Shown piece by piece: positions 1 through 5,773 of a stretch of DNA of 5,773 bases. The DNA lies in assembly GCA_018432645.1 (NCBI GenBank), contig JAHDSP010000090.1, forward strand, positions 1-5,773. The letters are read 5' to 3'. Source of the DNA: Bacteroidales bacterium. Lineage in GTDB: Bacteria; Bacteroidota; Bacteroidia; Bacteroidales; DTU049. The notes beneath the pieces were generated by a model that was given only the letters and a program-made list of their open reading frames with translations, made no database searches and was not told where the DNA came from. Within the stretch, counting starts at the first letter, position 1, and each line of letters starts with the position of its first letter. Position numbers and translations under genes: made by a program.

Positions 1-843
1 AGAGCCACGTTTCATAGCATTTACATGATCTTCAAATAATAATTTAGGAGCTTCTTTACCAGGTATTTGAGCAGTAGTGATGATAATATCAACTTCTTGA
101 GCTTGTTTTTTGAAAAGATTTAGTTCAGCTTTAATATAAGCCTGGCTCATTTCTTTGCTATAACCTGTTTCAGTAGATCCATCCTCTTCGAGATCAACAG
201 TAATAAATTGGGCACCCATAGATTGTACTTGCTCAGCAGTTTCTTTTCTAGTATCAAAAGCTCTCACGATAGCACCTAATGATTTAGCTGTACCTATAGC
301 AGCTAATCCTGCAACACCTGTACCTATTACGAGCACTTTAGCAGGATCTACTTTTCCAGCAGCAGTAATTTGACCATTAAGGAATCTGCCAAAATGGAAA
401 GCAGCTTCTACGACAGCTCTGTAACCAGCAATATTAGACATCGATGAAAGTACATCCATTTTTTGAGCACGAGAAATACGTGGTATTGCATCCATGGCTA
501 CAGCATTAATGCCTTTCTCAGCTAATTTTGTTAAAAGCTGTTGATTGAGAGCTGGATACAAATAAGACAAAACTAAAGTACCACTTTTCATCAAATTAAT
601 TTCTTGGTCAGTAGGAGGCTGCACTTTAAAAACAATATCAGCGATAGAATACAACTCTTCAGCACTATTAATAATAATAGCACCAGCATTTAAATAATCC
701 TCATCAGTGTACTTAGCTTTTAACCCTGCATTAGATTGAATATAAACCTCATATCCCAGTTTTTTTAATTTTGAGATATTTTTAGGTGAAATAGCGACCC
801 TATCTTCGTTGGGATCTATTTCTTTAGGGATAATTATTTTCAT
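1..843 (-). CDS. pntA: NAD(P) transhydrogenase alpha subunit, N-terminal part (partial, runs off left edge)
   Basis: This is the NAD(H)-binding domain I of the proton-translocating transhydrogenase, which moves hydride between NADH and NADP+ coupled to proton flow across the inner membrane. I translated 281 residues by hand. It opens with MKIIIPKE, has the RQD loop in PRISRAQKMD (R122, Q127, D130), the Rossmann glycines GTGVAG at 174-179, the acidic residue after strand 2 (D197 in AFDTR), and a GY in the mobile loop near 226-227. These match the Rhodospirillum rubrum type domain I. Alanine dehydrogenase shares the fold, but the RQD loop and overall match favour PntA. The ATG at 843 is the first possible start, because an in-frame TAA lies at 853-855. 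The C-terminus is outside the window, so I cannot tell whether the alpha subunit is split (pntAA/pntAB) or fused. It lies downstream of gdhA but beyond that gene's terminator. Confidence 0.95.
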   Translation of the reverse strand, partial: MKIIIPKEIDPNEDRVAISPKNISKLKKLGYEVYIQSNAGLKAKYTDEDYLNAGAIIINSAEELYSIADIVFKVQPPTDQEINLMKSGTLVLSYLYPALNQQLLTKLAEKGINAVAMDAIPRISRAQKMDVLSSMSNIAGYRAVVEAAFHFGRFLNGQITAAGKVDPAKVLVIGTGVAGLAAIGTAKSLGAIVRAFDTRKETAEQVQSMGAQFITVDLEEDGSTETGYSKEMSQAYIKAELNLFKKQAQEVDIIITTAQIPGKEAPKLLFEDHVNAMKRGS

Positions 844-868
844 CTTTTTATTTTATTAAAAAAAACTT

Positions 869-876
869 CAAAAGTA
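869..876 (-). promoter_or_regulatory. Candidate -7 promoter box for pntA
   Basis: The minus strand reads TACTTTTG, an exact match to the Bacteroidetes -7 consensus TAnnTTTG, with 25 bases between it and the pntA ATG. I see no TTG -33 element at the expected distance; that zone falls in the A/T runs beside the gdhA terminator. The match in an AT-rich spacer could be chance, but the spacing resembles that of the gdhA and phosphoesterase boxes. Confidence 0.5.
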
Positions 877-894
877 AAAAAATTTTTTTTAAAT

Positions 895-929
895 AAAAAA
901 AGGCTTTGTGCAGAGTACAAAGCCTTTTT
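895..929 (-). terminator. Rho-independent terminator of gdhA
   Basis: Positions 897-909 pair with 917-929 in a perfect 13-bp stem (core GGCTTTGT / ACAAAGCC flanked by A/T pairs) around a 7-base loop at 910-916. On the minus strand the stem runs into a T-run (901-895) followed by more T-rich sequence. It begins about 23 bases after the gdhA stop codon. The A-run and T-run on both sides mean it could also work on the plus strand, but no plus-strand gene ends here. Confidence 0.85.
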
Positions 930-951
930 AATTAAATATTATTAAAATGGA

Positions 952-2298
952 TTAAACAACTCCTTGAGCAATCATAGCATCAGCTACTTTAACAAATCCA
1001 CCAATATTAGCACCTCTTACATAATTAACTTTATCACCTTCTTTACCATATTTTAGGCAAGTGTTGTGAATATTAATCATGATTTCATGTAATTTATTAT
1101 CAACTTCTTGAGGTGTCCAACTAATGTGCATAGCATTTTGAGTCATTTCTAAACCAGAAACAGCCACACCACCAGCATTTGCAGCTTTAGAAGGGCCAAA
1201 AGGAATATTATTTTCTTGTATATACTTCATAGCTTCTAAAGTAGTAGGCATGTTAGCTGCTTCTACATAGCATTTAACACCATTTTTTACAATATTTTTA
1301 GCATCTTCTATATCTACTTCATTTTGAGTAGCACAAGGTATAGCTATATCACAAGGCACACTCCACGGTTTTTTACCAGCATAGAATTCTACTTTAAATT
1401 TATCAGCATAATCTTGAACTTTATCTCTGCCAGACAATCTCATTTCTACCATATAATCGACTTTTTCTCCATTCACACCATTAGGATCATAGATATAACC
1501 ATCAGGGCCAGATAAAGTAACAACTTTGCCACCTAATTCAGCAACTTTTTTAGCAACTCCCCAAGCTACATTACCAAAACCTGAAATGGCAACAGTTTTA
1601 CCTTTAATATCCATACCCATAGTTTTGAGAATCTCTTGAGTAAAATAAACAACACCAAAGCCAGTTGCCTCAGGACGAATAACACTACCACCATATTCTA
1701 ACCCTTTACCAGTGAGTACTCCAGTAAATTCGTTTTTAATTCGTTTGTATTGGCCAAAGAGATAACCAATCTCACGAGCACCTACACCAATATCACCTGC
1801 TGGCACATCAGTGTTTGGACCAATATATCTGTAAAGTTCATTCATGAACGATTGACAGAAACGCATAATTTCTGCATCAGATCTACCACGTGGATCGAAA
1901 TCTGAACCACCTTTACCGCCACCCATAGGTAGAGTAGTAAGAGAATTCTTAAATACTTGTTCAAAAGCTAAGAATTTCATAATACTCAAATTAACACTAG
2001 GATGAAAACGTAAACCACCTTTGTAAGGACCAATAGCAGAATTCATTTCTACTCTAAATCCTCTATTTACATGTATTTCACCTTTATCATCCATCCAAGG
2101 TACTCTAAACATTACTACTCTCTCTGGTTCAACCATTCTCTCTAATATTTTGGCTTGTTTGTACTTAGGATGTTCCTCAATGTAAGGGATTAATGATTCA
2201 ACAATCTCCCTAACTGCTTGGTGAAATTCATTCTCACCTGGATTTCTGGCTATTACATTAACCATGAAATCATCGACAATCTTTTTATAATCTGTCAT
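952..2298 (-). CDS. gdhA: Glutamate dehydrogenase, hexameric family I
   Basis: The enzyme interconverts glutamate and 2-oxoglutarate plus ammonia in the cytoplasm using a nicotinamide cofactor. From the start at 2298 it is 448 residues, the normal size for this family. The substrate site is intact: GPYKGG with K93, K117, PMGGGKGGSD with catalytic K129, and AGDIGVG with D169. These sit four positions after the equivalents in the Clostridium symbiosum enzyme (K89, K113, K125, D165). The Rossmann motif GFGNVAWG is at 240-247, followed by SGPDGYIYDP near 263-272, as in the NAD-using clostridial enzyme. Cofactor choice is not settled, since some Bacteroidetes enzymes use both. The frame is open to an ATG at 2379 (475 residues), but that would add a 27-residue Lys/Asn-rich leader not typical of the family, and a perfect -7 box lies inside it. 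I therefore prefer 2298. A terminator follows the gene. Confidence 0.96.
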   Translation of the reverse strand: MTDYKKIVDDFMVNVIARNPGENEFHQAVREIVESLIPYIEEHPKYKQAKILERMVEPERVVMFRVPWMDDKGEIHVNRGFRVEMNSAIGPYKGGLRFHPSVNLSIMKFLAFEQVFKNSLTTLPMGGGKGGSDFDPRGRSDAEIMRFCQSFMNELYRYIGPNTDVPAGDIGVGAREIGYLFGQYKRIKNEFTGVLTGKGLEYGGSVIRPEATGFGVVYFTQEILKTMGMDIKGKTVAISGFGNVAWGVAKKVAELGGKVVTLSGPDGYIYDPNGVNGEKVDYMVEMRLSGRDKVQDYADKFKVEFYAGKKPWSVPCDIAIPCATQNEVDIEDAKNIVKNGVKCYVEAANMPTTLEAMKYIQENNIPFGPSKAANAGGVAVSGLEMTQNAMHISWTPQEVDNKLHEIMINIHNTCLKYGKEGDKVNYVRGANIGGFVKVADAMIAQGVV

Positions 2299-2321
2299 AG
2301 CTTTTTTATTTTGGCTTTTTG

Positions 2322-2329
2322 CAAAGTTA
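2322..2329 (-). promoter_or_regulatory. -7 promoter box for gdhA, decides the start codon
   Basis: The minus strand reads TAACTTTG followed by CA, a textbook Bacteroidetes -7 element (TAnnTTTG), 23 bases before the ATG at 2298. Transcription would begin near 2315-2318, downstream of the alternative ATG at 2379, giving a leader of about 17-20 bases. A -33 TTG is not visible. No other TAnnTTTG occurs on the minus strand between 2380 and 2620. Confidence 0.65.
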
Positions 2330-2411
2330 TAATTTTTTATCTTACTATTAATAACATTTAATTTTTTATTATTTGCCATTTTTAAAAATATTATTATATT
2401 TTTTACTAATA

Positions 2412-2426
2412 TATTGATTTATAAAT
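2412..2426 (+). repeat. 15-base direct repeat, copy 1
   Basis: TATTGATTTATAAAT occurs here and again, identical, at 2608-2622. The two copies are 196 bases apart, at opposite ends of the AT-rich spacer. Low-complexity composition makes chance a serious explanation. Confidence 0.5.
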
Positions 2427-2583
2427 ATTTATATTTTTTCAATATTTAATAAAATTATTTTATCATATTTTTTATTGTTGTATGTTTATATATTTATTGA
2501 TAAATAATATATTTTAAATTGATTTTATTAATATAAATTAATGATTTTTTATACAATTAAATCACTATTTATGTAATTTTTTC

Positions 2584-2591
2584 TAATTTTG
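2584..2591 (+). promoter_or_regulatory. Candidate -7 promoter box for the phosphoesterase gene
   Basis: The plus strand reads TAATTTTG, matching TAnnTTTG, with 29 bases between it and the ATG at 2621. It is the only such match on the plus strand of this spacer. The predicted transcript would start near 2596. No -33 TTG is visible. Confidence 0.5.
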
Positions 2592-2607
2592 TTAATAAAT
2601 TAATTTT

Positions 2608-2622
2608 TATTGATTTATAAAT
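2608..2622 (+). repeat. 15-base direct repeat, copy 2
   Basis: Identical to 2412-2426. This copy covers the predicted leader just before the phosphoesterase gene and its last two bases are the first two bases of the ATG, so anything binding it could affect translation initiation. That role is speculation. Confidence 0.5.
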
Positions 2623-3112
2623 GTTAATAGGAATATTAAGTGATACTCACGGTAGTCTACCAATAGAGACAAAAGATTTTTTTAAAGATTGTGATGAAAT
2701 TTGGCATGCAGGAGATATTGGCAACATTAAAATATTGAATGAGCTAAGAGACATAGCACCTACATATGCAGTATTTGGTAATATAGACGATAGTCAGATA
2801 AAGCAAACCACCTCAGAAGAATTATTTTTTCAGAGAGAAGGAGTTAAAATTTATATAAAACATATAATCGGCCGTCCAAATAAATATCAAAAAGATATAA
2901 TAAAAAAGATTATAGAATATAGACCAGATCTAGTGATAGCGGGACATTCACATATATTACAAATAATTTATGATAAAAAATATAAATGGCTTTTTATTAA
3001 TCCAGGTGCAGCAGGTATGTATGGATTTCATCAAAAGATCACACTTGTAAAAATAAAAATAGAAAATAACAAAATAAGCAATGCTCAAATTTTTGAAAAA
3101 GAGAAACAATAA
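2621..3112 (+). CDS. YfcE/MJ0936-family metallophosphoesterase
   Basis: A 163-residue cytoplasmic protein of the small calcineurin-like phosphoesterase family, whose characterised members hydrolyse phosphodiesters with two divalent metals, often manganese. The physiological substrate is unknown. The metal-binding motifs are in order: SDTHG (D8, H10), HAGDIG (D32), GNID (N54), KHIIG (H81) and GHSH (H109, H111), followed by NPGAAG at 127-132. All expected ligands are present. After H81, the THGH motif of archaeal and enterobacterial relatives is replaced by HIIG, similar to the HIGG form I associate with Bacteroidetes members. There is no signal peptide or membrane segment. The start is firm, because an in-frame TAA directly precedes the ATG. 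It diverges from gdhA and converges with the helicase gene, so it is probably monocistronic. Confidence 0.9.
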   Translation: MLIGILSDTHGSLPIETKDFFKDCDEIWHAGDIGNIKILNELRDIAPTYAVFGNIDDSQIKQTTSEELFFQREGVKIYIKHIIGRPNKYQKDIIKKIIEYRPDLVIAGHSHILQIIYDKKYKWLFINPGAAGMYGFHQKITLVKIKIENNKISNAQIFEKEKQ

Positions 3113-3129
3113 AATATTTCAAAAATATT
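3113..3129. terminator. Weak AT-only inverted repeat between convergent genes
   Basis: AATATTT (3113-3119) pairs with AAATATT (3123-3129) around a CAA loop. It begins right after the phosphoesterase stop codon and overlaps the helicase stop codon on the other strand. It is the only hairpin candidate in the 15-base gap and could serve both genes, but a 7-bp stem without any G-C pair is weak and there is no clear T-run. Confidence 0.2.
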
Positions 3130-5410
3130 AAAGAATTCTAATTTTAGCAAATTTAAGAATAATATGTTTTTTGCTAGCATTTTCGAAATCTACAACAGCT
3201 TTAGCTTCTGAATTATTACCTTCAATACTAATTATTTTACCAATACCAAACTTATTATGCTCTATGACCATCCCTTCTTTTAATTTTTTAAGTAATTTAA
3301 TACCAAGGGTAAAAGTTTTGTCTTTAGTATCTATCTCATTTTTATCTGGGAGTCTTTTTTGTCTATCATTATTAGATTTTTTATTAGAATTTTGATTATA
3401 ATTAAAATTATTTGGTAAACTTTTTTGCTGATATTTACCGTTAAGAAATAATTTTTGAGATTGAGCATTGAAATGTTCATTATCCATTTCGAAAATGAAT
3501 CTACTAGGTTCATTAAAACGAACAACACCTTTGCTGAAACGTGTCATAGCAAAGCTTATATACAATCTTTTTCTAGCTCTAGTAATAGCGACATAAAATG
3601 TACGTCTTTCTTCCTCTATAGCTCTCGCATCCATCAAACTATTAAAATGAGGTAAGATATTTTCTTCTACACCTACAACAAACACATTATCAAATTCTAA
3701 TCCTTTGGCATTATGAATAGTCATGAGAGAAATCACATTATCATCGTCTATATCATCACTAGAAGTAATGAGAGAGATAACTGCTAAATAATCTTGAAGT
3801 GTTGGGAACATGCCATCATTTTCTTCCTCGAAATGTTCAGTATAATCCCTAATACCAGATAATAAAGCATCTAAGTTTTCTGCTCTTTCGTGGCTATCAG
3901 CTTCAGCATATTTGTAATAACCAGTTTCATAAATAATAGCTTTAGCGATAGTGAAAGCGTCTAGCTGATCTAATACTAGTCTATACTTTTCCATAGAAGC
4001 ATGAAAGGTCTTTATTCGTAGTTGAGTAGGCTTACTAATATCTAATTCATATTCATCAATATGCGATAATAATGTGCTAAAAGGCAAATCACTATTGGAA
4101 TAAAAAGCTTCTTGCAATTTAAGAGCAGTAGTATTGCCAATGCCACGAGGAGGTAAATTAATTATACGTTTAAAAGCTTCTATATCATTAGAATTACAAA
4201 TAAATTTAAAATAAGCTAAAACATCTTTAATTTCTTTTCTTTCATAAAAAGACATACCACCATAAATACGATAAGGCAAATTCAAACGTCTGAGCTCATC
4301 TTCTAGAGCACGAGATAGAGCATTTACACGATATAAAATGACAAAGTCCTTATAATCATAATGATAATTTTGAATTACCTGAAAAATATTGCTAACAACT
4401 TTACGAGCTTCCTCATGCTCATTATCAGCAGTTAATATAGCAATAGGTTCTCCTAATTCGTTATCAGTAATGATTTTTTTATCAATTTTTGCTTTATTGT
4501 AACTAATCAAATTATTAGACACATCTACTATACGCTTCGTTGATCTATAATTACGAGTAAGAATAAAAGTTTTTAAATTAGGAAAATCTTGTTTCAGCTG
4601 AAAAATATTACCAATATTAGCACCACGAAAAGAATAAATACTTTGTGAGTCATCTCCTACTACACAAAGTTGCTCGTTGAGATCAGCTAATTGCCTTACA
4701 ATAGCATATTGAGCATAATTGGTATCTTGATACTCATCAACTAAAATATAAGTATATTGATCCTGATAATTTCTAAGTATTTCAGGGAAATTATTAAAGA
4801 TTTTATAGGTAAAAAGTAGTAAATCATCGAAGTCTAATACATTCATCCTTCTACATCTCTGCCAATATTCCAAATAAATATCAACGACATGAGGTTGTCC
4901 AAATTTAGTATCATCAATAATCATTTCTTGATTTTCTGCATAATCATACGGGTCTATAAGCATCATTTTAGCTTGAGAAATACGAGTTTGCACTAAATCT
5001 GCCTTATGCCTCTCACTGACCCTCATATCTTTAATAATATCTTTTAGTAAACTTCTAGTGCTTTCAGTGTCAAAGACAGTATAACTGCTAGTATGTCCGA
5101 TTAATTCGGCATTTTTTCTAATAATTTTTGAAAAAACACTATGAAAAGTACCAGCAGCAATAGCTCTAGCTTTTTTAGCACCAGCATATTTATTTATTCT
5201 ACTTTTTAATTCATTAGCAGCTTTATTAGTAAATGTAAGAGCCATTATATTATCTGACTTAAAACCATGATCTAATAAATATAAGATTTTATAAGTAAGT
5301 ACACGAGTTTTTCCACTACCAGCACCTGCTATGATCATCATTGGGCCATCTAAATATTTTACAGCATTTAATTGCTCATCATTTAATTCCTTTGTATATA
5401 TGTCTGCCAT
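3128..5410 (-). CDS. pcrA: ATP-dependent DNA helicase, PcrA/UvrD family (superfamily 1A)
   Basis: A 3'-5' DNA helicase of the UvrD/PcrA/Rep group, acting in nucleotide excision repair, removal of recombination filaments and replication-transcription conflicts. At 760 residues it is close to the usual size. All helicase motifs are intact: Walker A AGAGSGKT at 28-35, Ia ALTFTNKAANEL at 57-68, Ib GTFHS at 87-91, Walker B LVDEYQDT at 223-230, III VVGDDSQSIYSFRGA at 250-264, IV LTRNYRST at 284-291, V around MTIHNAKGLEFD at 563-574, and VI around YVAITRARKRLY at 606-617. A hydrophilic Asn/Gln/Lys-rich linker at about 645-698 joins it to a C-terminal Tudor-like domain (GMVIEHNKFGIGKI near 713-726), the part that contacts RNA polymerase in PcrA. 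That domain favours PcrA/UvrD over Rep. The start is supported by an in-frame TGA seven codons upstream. Confidence 0.96.
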   Translation of the reverse strand: MADIYTKELNDEQLNAVKYLDGPMMIIAGAGSGKTRVLTYKILYLLDHGFKSDNIMALTFTNKAANELKSRINKYAGAKKARAIAAGTFHSVFSKIIRKNAELIGHTSSYTVFDTESTRSLLKDIIKDMRVSERHKADLVQTRISQAKMMLIDPYDYAENQEMIIDDTKFGQPHVVDIYLEYWQRCRRMNVLDFDDLLLFTYKIFNNFPEILRNYQDQYTYILVDEYQDTNYAQYAIVRQLADLNEQLCVVGDDSQSIYSFRGANIGNIFQLKQDFPNLKTFILTRNYRSTKRIVDVSNNLISYNKAKIDKKIITDNELGEPIAILTADNEHEEARKVVSNIFQVIQNYHYDYKDFVILYRVNALSRALEDELRRLNLPYRIYGGMSFYERKEIKDVLAYFKFICNSNDIEAFKRIINLPPRGIGNTTALKLQEAFYSNSDLPFSTLLSHIDEYELDISKPTQLRIKTFHASMEKYRLVLDQLDAFTIAKAIIYETGYYKYAEADSHERAENLDALLSGIRDYTEHFEEENDGMFPTLQDYLAVISLITSSDDIDDDNVISLMTIHNAKGLEFDNVFVVGVEENILPHFNSLMDARAIEEERRTFYVAITRARKRLYISFAMTRFSKGVVRFNEPSRFIFEMDNEHFNAQSQKLFLNGKYQQKSLPNNFNYNQNSNKKSNNDRQKRLPDKNEIDTKDKTFTLGIKLLKKLKEGMVIEHNKFGIGKIISIEGNNSEAKAVVDFENASKKHIILKFAKIRIL

Positions 5411-5466
5411 AATTTTAATTAAAATTAATCAATGTTTTTTAAATATCTTTTAATAAATGATACATA

Positions 5467-5496
5467 ATTCATAAATTTATTTCAATAAATATGAAT
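5467..5496. repeat. Inverted repeat / hairpin in the predicted pcrA leader
   Basis: ATTCATA (5467-5473) pairs with TATGAAT (5490-5496); inside it, after a 2-base bulge, TTTAT (5476-5480) pairs with ATAAA (5485-5489) around a 4-base loop. In the pcrA transcript direction the loop reads TGAA. On the plus strand the hairpin is followed by C, six T, G and four T, so it resembles a plus-strand terminator, though no plus-strand gene lies before it. The stem has only two G-C pairs at most, so stability is modest. Confidence 0.4.
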
Positions 5497-5556
5497 CTTT
5501 TTTGTTTTACCTATCCCTCATTAAAAGTAACTTATTTTTTTAATAAAAATTTAATG

Positions 5557-5564
5557 CAAATATA
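5557..5564 (-). promoter_or_regulatory. Candidate -7 promoter box for pcrA
   Basis: The minus strand reads TATATTTG followed by CA, the same extended form as at gdhA. It is the only TAnnTTTG on the minus strand that I saw between the pcrA ATG and this point. It lies 146 bases upstream of the ATG, much farther than the 23-29 bases at the other three genes, so it implies a leader of roughly 140 bases. No -33 TTG is visible. Confidence 0.4.
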
Positions 5565-5630
5565 CAATAAATTATTAAAAAAATTTTAAATAAAAATTAA
5601 AATTCATTACATAATTTACAATTATAAAAT

Positions 5631-5773
5631 GAGAGAAAAGTAAATAAATATCGATGATAGTAGTGAGAATAAAAAAAAATAATACAAAAGAGATTAATAA
5701 GAGATAAAAAAATTGTAGAGGATAAAAGGTAGAGGGGATGAATGAGTATAAGGGAGGTTGATTAAAAAGGGAT
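5631..5773 (+). other. Purine-rich, strand-asymmetric tract
   Basis: By hand count the 143 bases contain about 37 G and 2 C on the plus strand, with the rest mostly A. G-runs increase towards the right edge (GGGG, GGG, GGG), and GTAGAGG is repeated at 5715-5721 and 5729-5735. The neighbouring 200 bases do not show this skew. The tract continues to the edge of the window, so its true extent is unknown. Confidence 0.6.

Larger units (their letters stand above)
2380..2620. other. Non-coding divergent spacer, extremely AT-rich
   Basis: The stretch between gdhA and the phosphoesterase gene is almost entirely A and T, with scattered single G or C bases. I see no open frame with protein-like composition, no tRNA and no structured RNA. 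With gdhA starting at 2298 the full non-coding spacer is 2299-2620, holding one outward-facing promoter box at each end and a 15-base direct repeat. Confidence 0.7.
5411..5773. other. Non-coding region upstream of pcrA
   Basis: I found no convincing gene here. The pcrA-proximal half is AT-rich and holds a hairpin and a candidate promoter. The distal half, from about 5631, is purine-rich on the plus strand. On the minus strand one frame is open from the right edge to a TAA at 5575-5577 (65 codons), but its composition argues against a protein. In the plus direction, short frames starting at ATG end within 4 to 17 codons. Confidence 0.6.

Noticed and set aside
1324..1515. Open frame of 63 codons on the plus strand
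   Set aside because: It lies wholly antisense to gdhA, whose frame has full family conservation there; the protein is low-complexity with no recognisable motif and has no promoter box.
3171..3655. Open frames on the plus strand (3171-3395, 3455-3655) and a second minus-strand frame (3331-3528)
   Set aside because: All overlap the C-terminal part of the helicase gene in other frames, mostly its AT-rich linker, and look like shadows of that coding sequence.
5752..5759. AGGGAGG-like sequence near the right edge as a Shine-Dalgarno site for a plus-strand gene
   Set aside because: No start codon at suitable spacing is visible before the window ends, none of the other genes here use such a site, and the sequence is part of the general G/A tract.
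5575..5772. Possible C-terminus of a membrane protein on the minus strand
   Set aside because: The 65 open codons arise on a pyrimidine-rich strand, where stop codons are rare and hydrophobic codons dominate by default. Gly, Ala and Glu are missing altogether. I did not list it as a gene, but the right-hand sequence could overturn this.
1..5773. CRISPR array, transposon ends, tRNA or rRNA genes, toxin-antitoxin or defence modules
   Set aside because: I saw no regularly spaced repeats, no terminal inverted repeats with a transposase, no cloverleaf or rRNA-like sequence, and no extra small gene pairs. The UvrD-like helicase has the full housekeeping PcrA layout including the C-terminal Tudor-like domain, so it is not a defence-system helicase.

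Overview
The window is strongly AT-rich. It carries three complete protein genes and one partial gene, and all four are housekeeping or metabolic families. Two lines of evidence point to a low-GC member of the Bacteroidetes. First, short sequences of the form TAnnTTTG, the -7 promoter element of that phylum, sit just upstream of the genes (TAACTTTG, TAATTTTG, TACTTTTG, TATATTTG), while Shine-Dalgarno sequences are absent. Second, the protein sequences resemble what I remember of Bacteroidetes homologues, notably the small phosphoesterase and the glutamate dehydrogenase. The genus cannot be told from this window.

Layout from left to right. Bases 1-843 (minus strand) hold the N-terminal 281 residues of the proton-translocating NAD(P) transhydrogenase alpha subunit (pntA), which runs off the left edge. 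Bases 844-951 hold its promoter and a strong hairpin terminator for the next gene. Bases 952-2298 (minus) encode a hexameric glutamate dehydrogenase (gdhA). The frame stays open to 2379, but I place the start at 2298. Bases 2299-2620 hold the divergent promoters of gdhA and of the next gene, plus an extremely AT-rich spacer. Bases 2621-3112 (plus) encode a YfcE/MJ0936-type metallophosphoesterase, convergent with the following gene across only 15 bases. Bases 3128-5410 (minus) encode a PcrA/UvrD superfamily 1 DNA helicase. Bases 5411-5773 contain no convincing gene: a candidate pcrA promoter, a hairpin in its predicted leader, and a purine-rich tract with almost no C on the plus strand.

How the genes relate. 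gdhA and pntA are neighbours on the same strand, and a plausible link exists: the dehydrogenase consumes or produces reduced nicotinamide cofactor, and the transhydrogenase balances NADH against NADPH. A terminator and a separate promoter lie between them, so they are probably separate transcription units. The phosphoesterase and the helicase show no clear functional tie to them. I found no phage, insertion sequence, CRISPR, toxin-antitoxin or defence system. The most useful observations are the corrected gdhA start, the consistent placement of promoter boxes, the unusually long predicted pcrA leader, and the strand-asymmetric tract at the right end.
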